Positions 1 through 13,071 of a DNA stretch of 64,000 nucleotides are shown here, piece after piece. The stretch lies in NCBI GenBank assembly GCA_021324915.1, contig JAJPIC010000001.1:62001-126000 (forward strand), in the 5' to 3' direction. A program made the position numbers and the translations under genes. The DNA is from Beijerinckiaceae bacterium (GTDB lineage: Bacteria > Pseudomonadota > Alphaproteobacteria > Rhizobiales > Beijerinckiaceae). The notes beneath the pieces are model-generated. The model was not told the origin of the DNA and did not search any database. It was given only the letters and a program-made list of their open reading frames with translations. Numbering within the stretch: the stretch's first letter is position 1; every line of letters starts with the position of its first letter.

Positions 1-1
1 T

Positions 2-1444
2 GGCCTCCTCACGACGCTCGCCTTCTCTGCCTTGCCGCTCGGCCGCGGGCATGACGTGCCCGTCTCGGCTCTGTTCCGCGATGACGTTGCCCCGCCCCAA
101 GTGCGGCCGAAGCGCCGCTATCTCTTCTTGCTTCTCGCTTCAGCCGGCGCGCTTGCCGGAAGCGTCGTGCTCTTTGCAGCCGACCGGAAACTGGCGCTGA
201 TCTCGATCGGCGCGGCGATCGGAGGATTCATCCTGCTCCGCGGCGCGGCGGCACTCATCATGTGGGGCGCGCGGCGCCTGCCGCGTCCGCGCCAGGTCGA
301 GCTGCGCATTGCCCTCGGCAACCTTTCGCGCCCCCAGGCACTCACGCCGGCAGCCGTCCTCTCGCTCGGGCTCGGCCTCACGCTTGTTGTGGCCTTGGCG
401 CTCATCGACGGCAATTTGCACCACGTGTTCGATCGCTCGCACGCGCCGGATACGCCGACCTTTTTCTTTGTCGGCGTCGAGAGCGCCGAGGCGCAGGATT
501 TTCGCAGCTTCATCGCGAGCCGCGAGAGAGCGGGCAAGATCGAACTCGTGCCGATGTTGCGCGGCCGTTTCGTTGCCCTTAATGGCCGCCCGGCCGAAAA
601 AGTGAAGCCGAAGGGCGATGTCGCCTGGGCCCTCGAAGGCGATCGAGGTATCACATTCTCCGAAACGATCCCGGCAGGATCGACGCTCGTTGCGGGAAAA
701 TGGTGGCCCTCGCGTTATTCGGGCCCGCCGCTCGTGTCGATGGAGCAGGAAGTGGCCGAGGGCCTTGGGCTCAAGCTCGGCGACATCGTTACAGTCAATG
801 TGCTCGGCCGCAATGTCGCGGCGCGCATCGCCAATCTGCGCAAAGTGGATTTGCGCAATCTCGGAATCAATTTCCTGCTCGTCTATTCGCCGAATGCTTT
901 TGCCGGCGCGCCGTATCAAGAGATCGCGACTCTTACGCTCCCTTCCGATGCGACGGGCGAAGCCACGCTCGTCCGCGAAGTAGCAAAGACCTTTCCTAAC
1001 GTCGTCAGCTTGCGGGTGAAGGATGCGCTCGATGCAATCAAAGCGGTCGTCGATCAGCTTGCGCTGGCCGTGCGCGTCGCCGCCAGCGTCGCGCTTGTCG
1101 CGGCAGTTCTGGTGCTGGCCGGCGCGCTCGCCGCCGGCCAGCGCACGCGCTTGCATGATGTTGTGGTGCTGAAAACGCTGGGAGCGACCCGCAGCCGGCT
1201 GCTCGCGGCCTTTCTTTGCGAATTCGGCATCATCGGATTGGCAACGGCGACATTCGGCGTTCTGGCGGGCGGCGCCGCGGCGCTTGCGGTGGTCCGCTCG
1301 GTCATGAAGCTCGATTTCGTCTGGCTCTGGCCGCAGGCGCTCGGCGCGGCGGGCGCCGCTTTCATGGCGGCGATCCTCCTCGGTCTTGCCGGAATCTGGC
1401 GCATTCTCGGGCGGAAGCCGGCGCAATACTTACGAAATTTATAG
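2..1444 (+). CDS. ABC transporter permease, FtsX/YbbP type, 5' truncated
   Basis: The reading frame is open to the left edge of the window, so the N-terminus is missing; a TTG at 32 is not taken as the start because in-frame coding continues upstream (GLLTTLAFSALPLGR). The visible 480 residues hold two hydrophobic segments near the start, a third around residue 115, a soluble stretch of about 200 residues, and three C-terminal segments. The region after the fourth helix carries RTRLHDVVVLKTLGATRSR, the signature of FtsX-like permease domains. This is the layout of the second half of YbbP-type permeases, which work with an ATPase (YbbA/LolD-like) and are linked to release or export of lipid-like or hydrophobic material from the inner membrane. 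The ATPase is expected just upstream, outside the window. Family assignment is firm; substrate is unknown. Confidence 0.85.
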   Translation, partial: GLLTTLAFSALPLGRGHDVPVSALFRDDVAPPQVRPKRRYLFLLLASAGALAGSVVLFAADRKLALISIGAAIGGFILLRGAAALIMWGARRLPRPRQVELRIALGNLSRPQALTPAAVLSLGLGLTLVVALALIDGNLHHVFDRSHAPDTPTFFFVGVESAEAQDFRSFIASRERAGKIELVPMLRGRFVALNGRPAEKVKPKGDVAWALEGDRGITFSETIPAGSTLVAGKWWPSRYSGPPLVSMEQEVAEGLGLKLGDIVTVNVLGRNVAARIANLRKVDLRNLGINFLLVYSPNAFAGAPYQEIATLTLPSDATGEATLVREVAKTFPNVVSLRVKDALDAIKAVVDQLALAVRVAASVALVAAVLVLAGALAAGQRTRLHDVVVLKTLGATRSRLLAAFLCEFGIIGLATATFGVLAGGAAALAVVRSVMKLDFVWLWPQALGAAGAAFMAAILLGLAGIWRILGRKPAQYLRNL

Positions 1445-1579
1445 ATTCGCCAGAGCCTCTCCGGGCGCGCGCGCCCTTGTAGGCATCCTTGCCCTAGGCC
1501 ATATTACCAACCGATCTTTCGTCAGCGGCACGCCGCCGACGCCGGAGGCGATCAAGCCTCCTCAACCGATGAGGAAACA

Positions 1580-2341
1580 ATGTCCGACTTCGACCGCAAC
1601 GTAGGCCGCTGGAGCGCCGTGCCGGCCGGCCGCGCCGAGATCGACCAGGGCCTTCGCTCCTATATGCTGGGCGTCTACAACAATATGGTGATTGCGCTCG
1701 CAATCACCGGGCTCGTGGCGCTCGGCACAAAAATGGCCGCCATCGTGCAGGATGCGTCGGGCCACATTGTCGGCGTCACGCCTTTCGGCCAGGCGATCTA
1801 TGGCTCGCCGCTGAGATGGGTGGTGATCCTCGCGCCCTTGGCCATCGTGCTCTTCTTCTCGTTCCGAATTAACCAGATGGCGGCGTCGACGGCGCGCGCT
1901 CTGTTTTTCGTATTTTCGGCGGCAATGGGCCTGTCGATGTCGACGCTCTTCGTCGTCTATACGCAGCAGTCGATCGCCAACGCGTTCTTCATCACGGCCG
2001 CGGCCTTCGGTGCGTTGAGCCTCTACGGCTATACGACGCCGCGCTCGCTCTCGGCGATGGGCTCGTTTTTGATCATGGGTCTTTTCGGGCTCATCATCGC
2101 GAGCATCGTCAACCTGTTCGTTCACAGCTCCGGCTTCCAATTCGCGCTGTCGATCTTGACGGTGCTGATCTTCGCGGGCCTGACCGCCTGGGATACACAG
2201 GCGATCAAGGAGATGTATTTCGCCTCGGACGATTATGAGACGGCGACCAAGAAGTCGGTGAACGGCGCGCTGCGGCTCTATCTCGACTTCGTCAATATTT
2301 TCACGGCGATTCTTCAACTCACCGGCTCGCGCAACGATTGA
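1580..2341 (+). CDS. Bax inhibitor-1/YccA family membrane protein
   Basis: A 253-residue protein with about seven hydrophobic segments from residue 35 to the end and a short hydrophilic N-terminus (MSDFDRNVGRWSAV), typical in length and layout for the BI-1/YccA (UPF0005) family. Members are inner-membrane proteins; E. coli YccA interacts with the FtsH protease and some BI-1 homologues leak calcium, but the role here cannot be deduced. The conserved C-terminal stretch with AWDTQAIKEMY and the final hydrophobic helix are present; the Asp pair thought to sense pH in BI-1 channels corresponds to that region. The ATG is preceded by GAGGA at a suitable distance. A rho-independent terminator follows, so the gene is probably monocistronic. 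Confidence 0.9.
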   Translation: MSDFDRNVGRWSAVPAGRAEIDQGLRSYMLGVYNNMVIALAITGLVALGTKMAAIVQDASGHIVGVTPFGQAIYGSPLRWVVILAPLAIVLFFSFRINQMAASTARALFFVFSAAMGLSMSTLFVVYTQQSIANAFFITAAAFGALSLYGYTTPRSLSAMGSFLIMGLFGLIIASIVNLFVHSSGFQFALSILTVLIFAGLTAWDTQAIKEMYFASDDYETATKKSVNGALRLYLDFVNIFTAILQLTGSRND

Positions 2342-2362
2342 GCGCAGCCCACGAGCAGACCT

Positions 2363-2392
2363 AAAAGCCCCGCTTTGCGGGGCTTTTTGTTT
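2363..2392 (+). terminator. Rho-independent terminator after the BI-1 gene
   Basis: A perfect 8-bp stem (AGCCCCGC/GCGGGGCT, 2366-2373 and 2377-2384) with a TTT loop, extended by AAA/TTT pairing, is followed by TTTTTGTTT. It lies 22 bases after the BI-1 stop codon. The flanking A-run would also allow some termination of the convergent minus-strand gene beginning at 2804. Confidence 0.93.
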
Positions 2393-2408
2393 GACGGTTG
2401 CGATTTCT

Positions 2409-2804
2409 TCAGCTTGAAACGAGCTTCAGCCTTTTATCGAGCACGCCGATGACGCGCTTCAAATCGTGGCCACGTTTCAGAATGAGGCCGGTTGCGGCAA
2501 CGACGCTATAGGCGCCTTGTTTGCGCGCCTCTCTCGTCTTTTCGATCCGGTAGAGGGGCGTCTCCGCCGTCCGGCGATAGATCGAAAACACCGCCTTTTG
2601 GCCCGTCATGGCGATTGCATAGTCGCGCCATTCGCCATCCGCGACCTTGCGCCCATAAAGGTCGAATATGTCCCGCAATTCGTGCCGGTCGAAAAAAACG
2701 CCGAACCCGCCTGAGCCCATTGGGCGAATTCCGCGGCGCTGGTTCGCGGCGAGCGAGACGACACCCGCCGCGCTCTGATTTTCTTCTGTCACTTCCGCAT
2801 CCAT
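2409..2804 (-). CDS. DUF2794 family protein
   Basis: A 131-residue soluble protein. The stretch FDRHELRDIFDLYGRKVA, then GEWRDYAI, then YRRTAETPLYRIEKT and QGAYSVVAATG is the signature of DUF2794, a small family found in almost all Rhizobiales and their relatives. No biochemical role is established for the family as far as I know. The ATG at 2804 is the natural start; the first 25 residues are variable. The gene is convergent with the BI-1 gene, with its 3' end close to that gene's terminator, and has no partner on its own strand. Confidence 0.88.
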   Translation of the reverse strand: MDAEVTEENQSAAGVVSLAANQRRGIRPMGSGGFGVFFDRHELRDIFDLYGRKVADGEWRDYAIAMTGQKAVFSIYRRTAETPLYRIEKTREARKQGAYSVVAATGLILKRGHDLKRVIGVLDKRLKLVSS

Positions 2805-3029
2805 TCATGCCTCCCATCGCATGATTACGGAAACGGGAGAAGGCGGCAAGCCTCAGTTCACTGATTCGGCGGCGGCGGAAGGCTGGCCACCGCAAGCGCA
2901 TTGTTGCGCGGACAGGTTCAGGCAAGCATTCTGCGTCGTTTCGTAAGTCTATGGACCTCAATGACTTTTTCAAAGGCAAGCGGCATTTTTCAGAAAAAGA
3001 GCTCCTGTGGATTGAGAGATGAATTCACA

Positions 3030-3228
3030 GTTTTGCCCTCTTCGGGCCTAGCGTGCGCCGCGAAACAGCAGGAAGATCATCCAGTCGCCATTGGGACTGG
3101 ATCCGATCCCTTCGGACTCGTCAGCCCCCCAGCCCCCCGCGGGGGTCGGAGGCCAGGGCCCCGTCGATTGAGATGCAGGCGACCATCAGAGCCGGTTTGA
3201 AGCCCTGCTTCAACCGGCTCTTTTTTAT
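3030..3228 (+). ncRNA. Candidate structured small RNA between DUF2794 and htpG
   Basis: The 515 bases between 2805 and 3319 contain no convincing protein gene, yet a strong plus-strand terminator ends at about 3227 and there is no plus-strand coding sequence after the BI-1 gene, which has its own terminator. Upstream of the terminator are several hairpins: GCCC/GGGC around 3035-3048, a perfect 8-bp stem ATCCAGTC/GACTGGAT (3079-3086 and 3095-3102), and a C5/G5 stem near 3135-3147. A row of hairpins closed by a terminator is what a trans-acting RNA gene looks like. I see no motif of SRP RNA, 6S RNA or RNase P RNA that would let me name it; the 5' end is a guess. Confidence 0.4.
3188..3227 (+). 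terminator. Rho-independent terminator upstream of htpG
   Basis: The arms AGAGCCGGTTTGAAG (3188-3202) and CTTCAA-ACCGGCTCT (to 3221) pair over about 14 bp with a short loop and are followed by six T residues (3221-3226). It points in the plus direction and lies 93 bases before the htpG start, so it ends a transcript initiated in the 2805-3187 region, not htpG itself. It is the main support for a small RNA or leader transcript here. Confidence 0.85.
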
Positions 3229-3252
3229 CGCGCCGCTCGCGCCCGCGTGCGG

Positions 3253-3281
3253 CTTGAATCCCTTGAAATCAGCAGCGATAT
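3253..3281 (+). promoter_or_regulatory. Putative RpoH (sigma-32) promoter of htpG
   Basis: CTTGAA at 3253-3258 and CGATAT at 3276-3281 are separated by exactly 17 bases. This is close to the alphaproteobacterial heat-shock promoter pattern (CTTG at -35, C-rich start then ATnT at -10). It lies after the terminator at 3227 and about 40 bases before the htpG start codon, where a heat-shock promoter would be expected. The -10 half is only a partial match. Confidence 0.5.
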
Positions 3282-3319
3282 CACGGATCGCCCCAATTTG
3301 TGCGACTGGAGGGTAACGG

Positions 3320-5200
3320 ATGGCGGAGAGCCATGCTTTTCAAGCCGATGTGGCCCGGCTCCTCGAATTGATGGTCCACTCGGTCTATTCCGAACGCGAT
3401 ATTTTCTTGAGAGAGCTCGTCTCGAACGGCGCCGACGCCTGCGAGAAGCTGCGTTATGAAGCGCTTAGCCACCCGGCGCTCATCGAATCGGATCCGAATT
3501 TCCTTATTATCGTCAGCCTCGACAAGAGCGCCCGCACGCTCACCGTGGCGGATAACGGGATCGGCATGTCGGCGGCCGATCTTGCCGAATCACTCGGCAC
3601 GATCGCCCGTTCCGGCACCCGCGCCTTCCTCGACCGGCTCGAAGCGAAGGACAATGCCGCTATCGCCAAGGACCTCATCGGTCAGTTCGGCATCGGCTTT
3701 TATTCGGCTTTCATGGTGGCGGAGCGGATCGATGTCGAGACACGCCGGGCCGGGACTGATGAAGCCCATCTCTGGAGCTCGGACGGGAAGGGCACATTTT
3801 CGATTGCACCTTTGCCGCTCGAGGCGGCCCCGGCCCGCGGCACGCGCGTGATCCTGCATTTGAAGGAAGAGGCCGGCGAATATCTCGAACCCGCCCGGGT
3901 CGAGCAGATCCTGCGCGAACATTCGAGCGCAATTGCCGTACCCATCGCGCTCGTTGAATCCCTGGGTAAGGAGCCGCGCCGGTTGACCGATGGTTCGGCG
4001 CTTTGGACGAAGCCCAAGAGCGCCGTCTCGGCGGAAGAATATGCCGAATTCTATCGCAACCTCTCGAGCCAGTTCGACGAGCCGGCGCTCACTTTGCATT
4101 GGCGCGCCGAAGGCCGCCACGAATATACCGTTCTTGCCTTCGTGCCGGGCTCGCGGCCTTTCGATCTTTTCGATTCGGCACGTAAGGGTCGCGGCAAGCT
4201 CTATGTCCGCCATGTGCTCGTCGCCGAGGACGCGGAAATCCTGCCGGGCTGGCTCAGATTCGTGCGCCTCGTCGTCGATTCCGCCGATCTGCCGCTCAAT
4301 GTTTCGCGCGAGATGATCCAGAGCAGCGCCGTGTTCGCGGCAATCAAAAAGGGCGTCGTCAATCGGATCGTCCAGGAACTTACCAAGCTCGCGGAGACCG
4401 ATGCCGAGACCTATTCCAAAGTCTGGGCAAACTTCGGCGCCGTGATGAAGGAAGGCCTTTATGAAGATCCTGAGCGCCGCGATGCCTTGTTCGCGCTCGC
4501 CCGGTTTACGACGACCGCCGATCTCGAAGGCAAGCGCAAACTCTCCGATTATCTGGCGTCTCTGCGGCCGAATCAGACCGCGATCTATTATTTGACCGGC
4601 GACGATATCGCCCGGCTCGATGCGAGCCCGCAGCTCGAAGGCTTCCGCGCCCGCGGCATCGAAGTTCTGCTCCTGCCTGATCCGATCGATGCGTTCTGGG
4701 TGACGACCGCCGTCGGCTACGAGGGCAAGACGTTCAAATCGGTCACGCAAGGCGCAGCCGATATCGAATCAATTCCGCCGAAGGAGGGCGAGGCGCCGGC
4801 CGATGAGGCGCCCTCGGCAGCGCTTGCGACCTTGCTTGCGCTGATGAAACAAGTGCTCGAAGACGCCGCATCCGACGTGCGCGCATCGAAACGGCTGTCG
4901 GAAAGCCCGGCTTGTCTCGTCGCGCCCGAATATGGGTTCGACCGGCGGCTCGAACGGATTCTCGCCGAACATGGCCAGCTCAAAAGCGCGTCGAAACCTG
5001 TCCTCGAAGTCAATCCCAAACATCCGCTTATCACTGCGCTCGCCGGCCATGTCGGGCAGGGAGCCGATGCGCTCAGCGACGTCGTGTGGCTCATCTTCGA
5101 CGAGGCGCGGCTGATGGACGGAGAAAAGCCGACGGACGCCGCCCGTTTCGCCGCGCGGCTGACGCGGGTCCTGACGAATGCGGTCGAGCAGCGGAAGTGA
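3320..5200 (+). CDS. htpG: Chaperone HtpG (Hsp90 family)
   Basis: A 626-residue Hsp90. The N-terminal GHKL ATPase domain shows the opening helix (LLELMVHSVYSERDIFLREL), the ATP-binding NGADACEK and DNGIGM motifs and GQFGIGFYSAF of the lid. The middle domain includes FDLFDSARKGRGKLYVRHV and the catalytic-loop arginine region (DLPLNVSREMIQ), and the C-terminal dimerisation domain follows; there is no MEEVD tail, as expected for bacteria. HtpG is a cytosolic ATP-driven chaperone acting late in folding with the DnaK system. GGAGG stands seven bases before the ATG. A candidate heat-shock promoter lies just upstream. The stop codon overlaps the prmC start, suggesting co-transcription and coupled translation. 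Confidence 0.97.
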   Translation: MAESHAFQADVARLLELMVHSVYSERDIFLRELVSNGADACEKLRYEALSHPALIESDPNFLIIVSLDKSARTLTVADNGIGMSAADLAESLGTIARSGTRAFLDRLEAKDNAAIAKDLIGQFGIGFYSAFMVAERIDVETRRAGTDEAHLWSSDGKGTFSIAPLPLEAAPARGTRVILHLKEEAGEYLEPARVEQILREHSSAIAVPIALVESLGKEPRRLTDGSALWTKPKSAVSAEEYAEFYRNLSSQFDEPALTLHWRAEGRHEYTVLAFVPGSRPFDLFDSARKGRGKLYVRHVLVAEDAEILPGWLRFVRLVVDSADLPLNVSREMIQSSAVFAAIKKGVVNRIVQELTKLAETDAETYSKVWANFGAVMKEGLYEDPERRDALFALARFTTTADLEGKRKLSDYLASLRPNQTAIYYLTGDDIARLDASPQLEGFRARGIEVLLLPDPIDAFWVTTAVGYEGKTFKSVTQGAADIESIPPKEGEAPADEAPSAALATLLALMKQVLEDAASDVRASKRLSESPACLVAPEYGFDRRLERILAEHGQLKSASKPVLEVNPKHPLITALAGHVGQGADALSDVVWLIFDEARLMDGEKPTDAARFAARLTRVLTNAVEQRK

Positions 5201-6057
5201 GGATTGACCCGAGCCTCTCGCGCAGTAAAGCGCAGCGCGAGCTGACGGCCTTATTTTCCGGCAACGAGGGCGCGGCGCTTGACGCGCGGCTCATTCTTTG
5301 CGCGGCGCTCGGCATCGATCATGCGAGCTTATTGCGCGATCCCGATCGGCCGGTCGGTGCGGCGGCCGAGAAGATCATGGAACTCGCCGCCAGGCGGGCA
5401 CGGCACGAACCGGTCTCCCGCATTCTCGGCCGGCGGGAATTCTGGGGTCTCGATCTCGCCGTCGGCCCGGCGGTGCTCGATCCCCGGCCGGAAACGGAAA
5501 CCCTGGTCGAGGCGGCGCTCAAAAAGCTCGGCGCGTGGCGCGATCGATCTCTATCGGTGCTCGATCTCGGCACCGGCTCGGGCGCCATTCTCGCCGCCTT
5601 CATGAAGGAATTGCCGAAAGCCCTCGGGATCGGCGTCGACGTTTCGGAGCCGGCCTGCCGCATCGCGCGGCGCAACTTGGCAGATCTTGGCCTTGAATCG
5701 CGCGCCTCGATCATTTGCGGCCATTGGACGAATCCGCTGCGCGGCAGGTTCGATCTGATTGTCTCCAATCCGCCTTACGTGGCGACCGGCGCCATCGAGG
5801 CGCTTGCGCCGGACGTGCGCGACCACGATCCGCGATTGGCGCTCGATGGAGGCGAGGACGGCATGGCCGCCTATCGTGAGATCATTGCACGCCTCCCGGA
5901 GCTCATACGACCCGGCGGATTTGTCGCACTGGAGCTCGGAGCAGGCCAGGCGCGGCACGTTGCGGGTCTCCTGGCCAATGCCGGGTTCACACGGATCGAG
6001 ACGGCACGCGATCTTGCCGGCCATGAGCGCGTGATCCTTGCATTTCCAGGACCTTGA
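5197..6057 (+). CDS. prmC: Release factor glutamine methyltransferase PrmC
   Basis: A 286-residue SAM-dependent methyltransferase that modifies the GGQ glutamine of release factors RF1/RF2. The helical N-terminal domain (residues 1-85) is followed by the Rossmann domain with VLDLGTGSGA (about 121-130) for SAM binding and the NPPY motif (191-194) that holds the target glutamine. The frame stays open far upstream inside htpG, but the family length and the start of homology point to the GTG at 5197, whose last bases overlap the htpG TGA (GTGA). No classical ribosome site precedes it, so translation is probably coupled to htpG. The pairing of a heat-shock chaperone with a release-factor modifier is less usual than the common prfA-prmC order. 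Confidence 0.93.
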   Translation: MRIDPSLSRSKAQRELTALFSGNEGAALDARLILCAALGIDHASLLRDPDRPVGAAAEKIMELAARRARHEPVSRILGRREFWGLDLAVGPAVLDPRPETETLVEAALKKLGAWRDRSLSVLDLGTGSGAILAAFMKELPKALGIGVDVSEPACRIARRNLADLGLESRASIICGHWTNPLRGRFDLIVSNPPYVATGAIEALAPDVRDHDPRLALDGGEDGMAAYREIIARLPELIRPGGFVALELGAGQARHVAGLLANAGFTRIETARDLAGHERVILAFPGP

Positions 6058-6215
6058 ACCTCGCCTTGCTTTAGCTCGTATCCGACGCATCGCATCGTGA
6101 CATATCTGCAACAGAGGGGTCCTGCTGCCGAATTATTTCACGAAAGTCCTTGGCGTTTGGACCGAAAGCGACTACGTTCCAATCTCAAAGGTTGCCTTTC
6201 GCGATTGTAGTAGCA

Positions 6216-6434
6216 TTACGGCAGCGTCGAGATTTCCTCCCCGCCGACGAGAATAAGGGTGAGGTAATTTCCGCTTTCGAAGAGCATGATGTGCTCGGCG
6301 CGATCAAGGTAATTGTCCCCAAAGTCTGTGACCCCGCGGTCGGGGTCGGCCTCGCTCAGTGGCTCTGCCGCGAGCGTGAAGTTTAGCAGCTGGAGAACCT
6401 TTACCAGCGCATTGCTGAAGTCCACGGAGGACAC
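6216..6434 (-). CDS. Possible small hypothetical protein
   Basis: The 435 bases between prmC and the DUF4167 gene contain one minus-strand frame of 72 codons with a GTG start. The product has an ordered pattern of hydrophobic residues (NALVKVLQLLNFTLAAEPL and HIMLFESGNYLTLILVGG), unlike the Arg/Ser/Pro-rich products of chance frames in this genome. I do not recognise it. There is no good ribosome site before the GTG and base composition is lower in GC than the neighbouring genes, so it could also be a decayed remnant. The rest of the interval shows nothing definable. Confidence 0.33.
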   Translation of the reverse strand: MSSVDFSNALVKVLQLLNFTLAAEPLSEADPDRGVTDFGDNYLDRAEHIMLFESGNYLTLILVGGEEISTLP

Positions 6435-6492
6435 GCCGACTCGGGATTGCGCCCGAGGGTCGCGTTGAGGGTGTTACGCACAAGGAACATCG

Positions 6493-7365
6493 ATGAGACC
6501 AAATCAGAATAACAAGCGCATGCGCGGCCGTAACAATCGCAAGGGCCCGAACCCGCTGTCCCGTTCCTACGAATCGAACGGTCCCGACGTCAAAATCAGG
6601 GGTACCGCCCATCATATCGGCGAGAAATATCTGCAATTGGCGCGCGATGCCCAATCGTCGGGCGATCCGGTGATGGCCGAGAGCTATTTGCAGCATGCCG
6701 AACATTATTTCCGGCTGATAGCCGCCGCCCAGCAGGCCCAATTCGGATACCGCCAGCCGGGCGAAGCCGAGCCTGACGAGCTCGATGAGGACGAGGAGAG
6801 CATGCCCGATCGCTTTGCCTCGCCGCTCGACCGCAATAACAACCAGCAGCAGCCACAGCCCTTTCAGCAGCCTCCCCATAATGGCGGCCAGCCGAACTAT
6901 CCGGAGCGGCAGTCCTTCGGCAATGGCGGCGAACGCCCGCAATATGACCGGCAGGACAGGCAGGACAGGCAGGACAGGCAGGACAGGCAGGATAGGCAGC
7001 GGCCCTATGGGGATCGGCCGCATGGCGACCGGCAACCGCAGCAGGGCCGGGACGACCAGCGTGGCGGGCGCGGGCGGCGCGACTTTCGCGACAATGGGCC
7101 TCGCTTCGATCGCCAGGAGCATGATCGCAACGAGCCCCGGTCCGAAGATCTGAACGGCAAGAATCTTCCCGCCTTCATCACTGCGCCCGTGCGGCTTCAG
7201 CCGGACTCCAATCTCTCCCAGCAAGAAGAGGGCGTCGGCTCCGAAGTCATGGAGCGGCCGGAGACGGAATCGAGCGGCGGTTATCATCTGCGTCCGCGGC
7301 GGCGCCGGCGCGACAAGGAAGATTTCGGCGAGGCGCCGCAGAACAAGGAATCCTTCGAGGAATAG
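6493..7365 (+). CDS. DUF4167 domain-containing protein
   Basis: A 290-residue protein. Residues 1-80 form the DUF4167 domain: a basic start (MRPNQNNKRMRGRNNRKGPNP) followed by VKIRGTAHHIGEKYLQLARDA and AESYLQHAEHYFRLI, a helical motif conserved throughout Rhizobiales. The rest is low-complexity and very hydrophilic, rich in Gln, Arg, Asp and Pro, with a DRQ repeat at about residues 152-171 encoded by 9-bp tandem units. The composition resembles RNA-binding or condensate-forming proteins, and the basic N-terminus could bind nucleic acid, but the function of the family is not known to me. It lies on its own before clpB, separated by about 200 bases. Confidence 0.9.
   Translation: MRPNQNNKRMRGRNNRKGPNPLSRSYESNGPDVKIRGTAHHIGEKYLQLARDAQSSGDPVMAESYLQHAEHYFRLIAAAQQAQFGYRQPGEAEPDELDEDEESMPDRFASPLDRNNNQQQPQPFQQPPHNGGQPNYPERQSFGNGGERPQYDRQDRQDRQDRQDRQDRQRPYGDRPHGDRQPQQGRDDQRGGRGRRDFRDNGPRFDRQEHDRNEPRSEDLNGKNLPAFITAPVRLQPDSNLSQQEEGVGSEVMERPETESSGGYHLRPRRRRRDKEDFGEAPQNKESFEE
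6952..6996 (+). repeat. 9-bp tandem repeat inside the DUF4167 gene
   Basis: Five consecutive copies of CAGGACAGG, the last with one change (CAGGATAGG), encode the in-frame repeat Gln-Asp-Arg. Because the unit is a multiple of three, gain or loss of copies would change length without breaking the frame, so it may vary between strains. Confidence 0.9.
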
Positions 7366-7563
7366 AAGGGCCTGGCGGCGCCCCCTGAAAATCCCGCGCG
7401 CCTTGCTTACATCATCGTCAGCTCCGCTCCTGCGGCGCGGAGCTTTTCTGCGCTTTTGAGCACTTCAAGCTAAAGTTTGCGGTCGCCCCGAACCCTGTTC
7501 CGGCGACCTGAGACGGGGTAGGTCTGCTCTTGCGCAGTCTTGAGGCCGTGCGGGAGATCGTCC

Positions 7564-12984
<5,421 letters not shown>

Positions 12985-13071
12985 GCCAAGCGAGCCGAGG
13001 CGCGCGAGATGCTCGCGCGAGCCGGGCGCGTCCTCCAGTTGCCGAGTACGAGTTGAAAAAGGGAAGGCGTC

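Noticed and set aside
2901-3200. Plus-strand frame of 99 codons in the htpG leader
   Set aside because: Pro/Arg/Gly-rich chance product over a region of hairpins, no ribosome site, and ends in the terminator stem region.
6952-6996. Short tandem repeat considered as a CRISPR array
   Set aside because: Units are contiguous 9-mers without spacers and encode an in-frame peptide repeat.
7366-7563. RpoH promoter for clpB
   Set aside because: CTTG strings are present but none has a -10 match at 16-18 bases; not reported as a feature.
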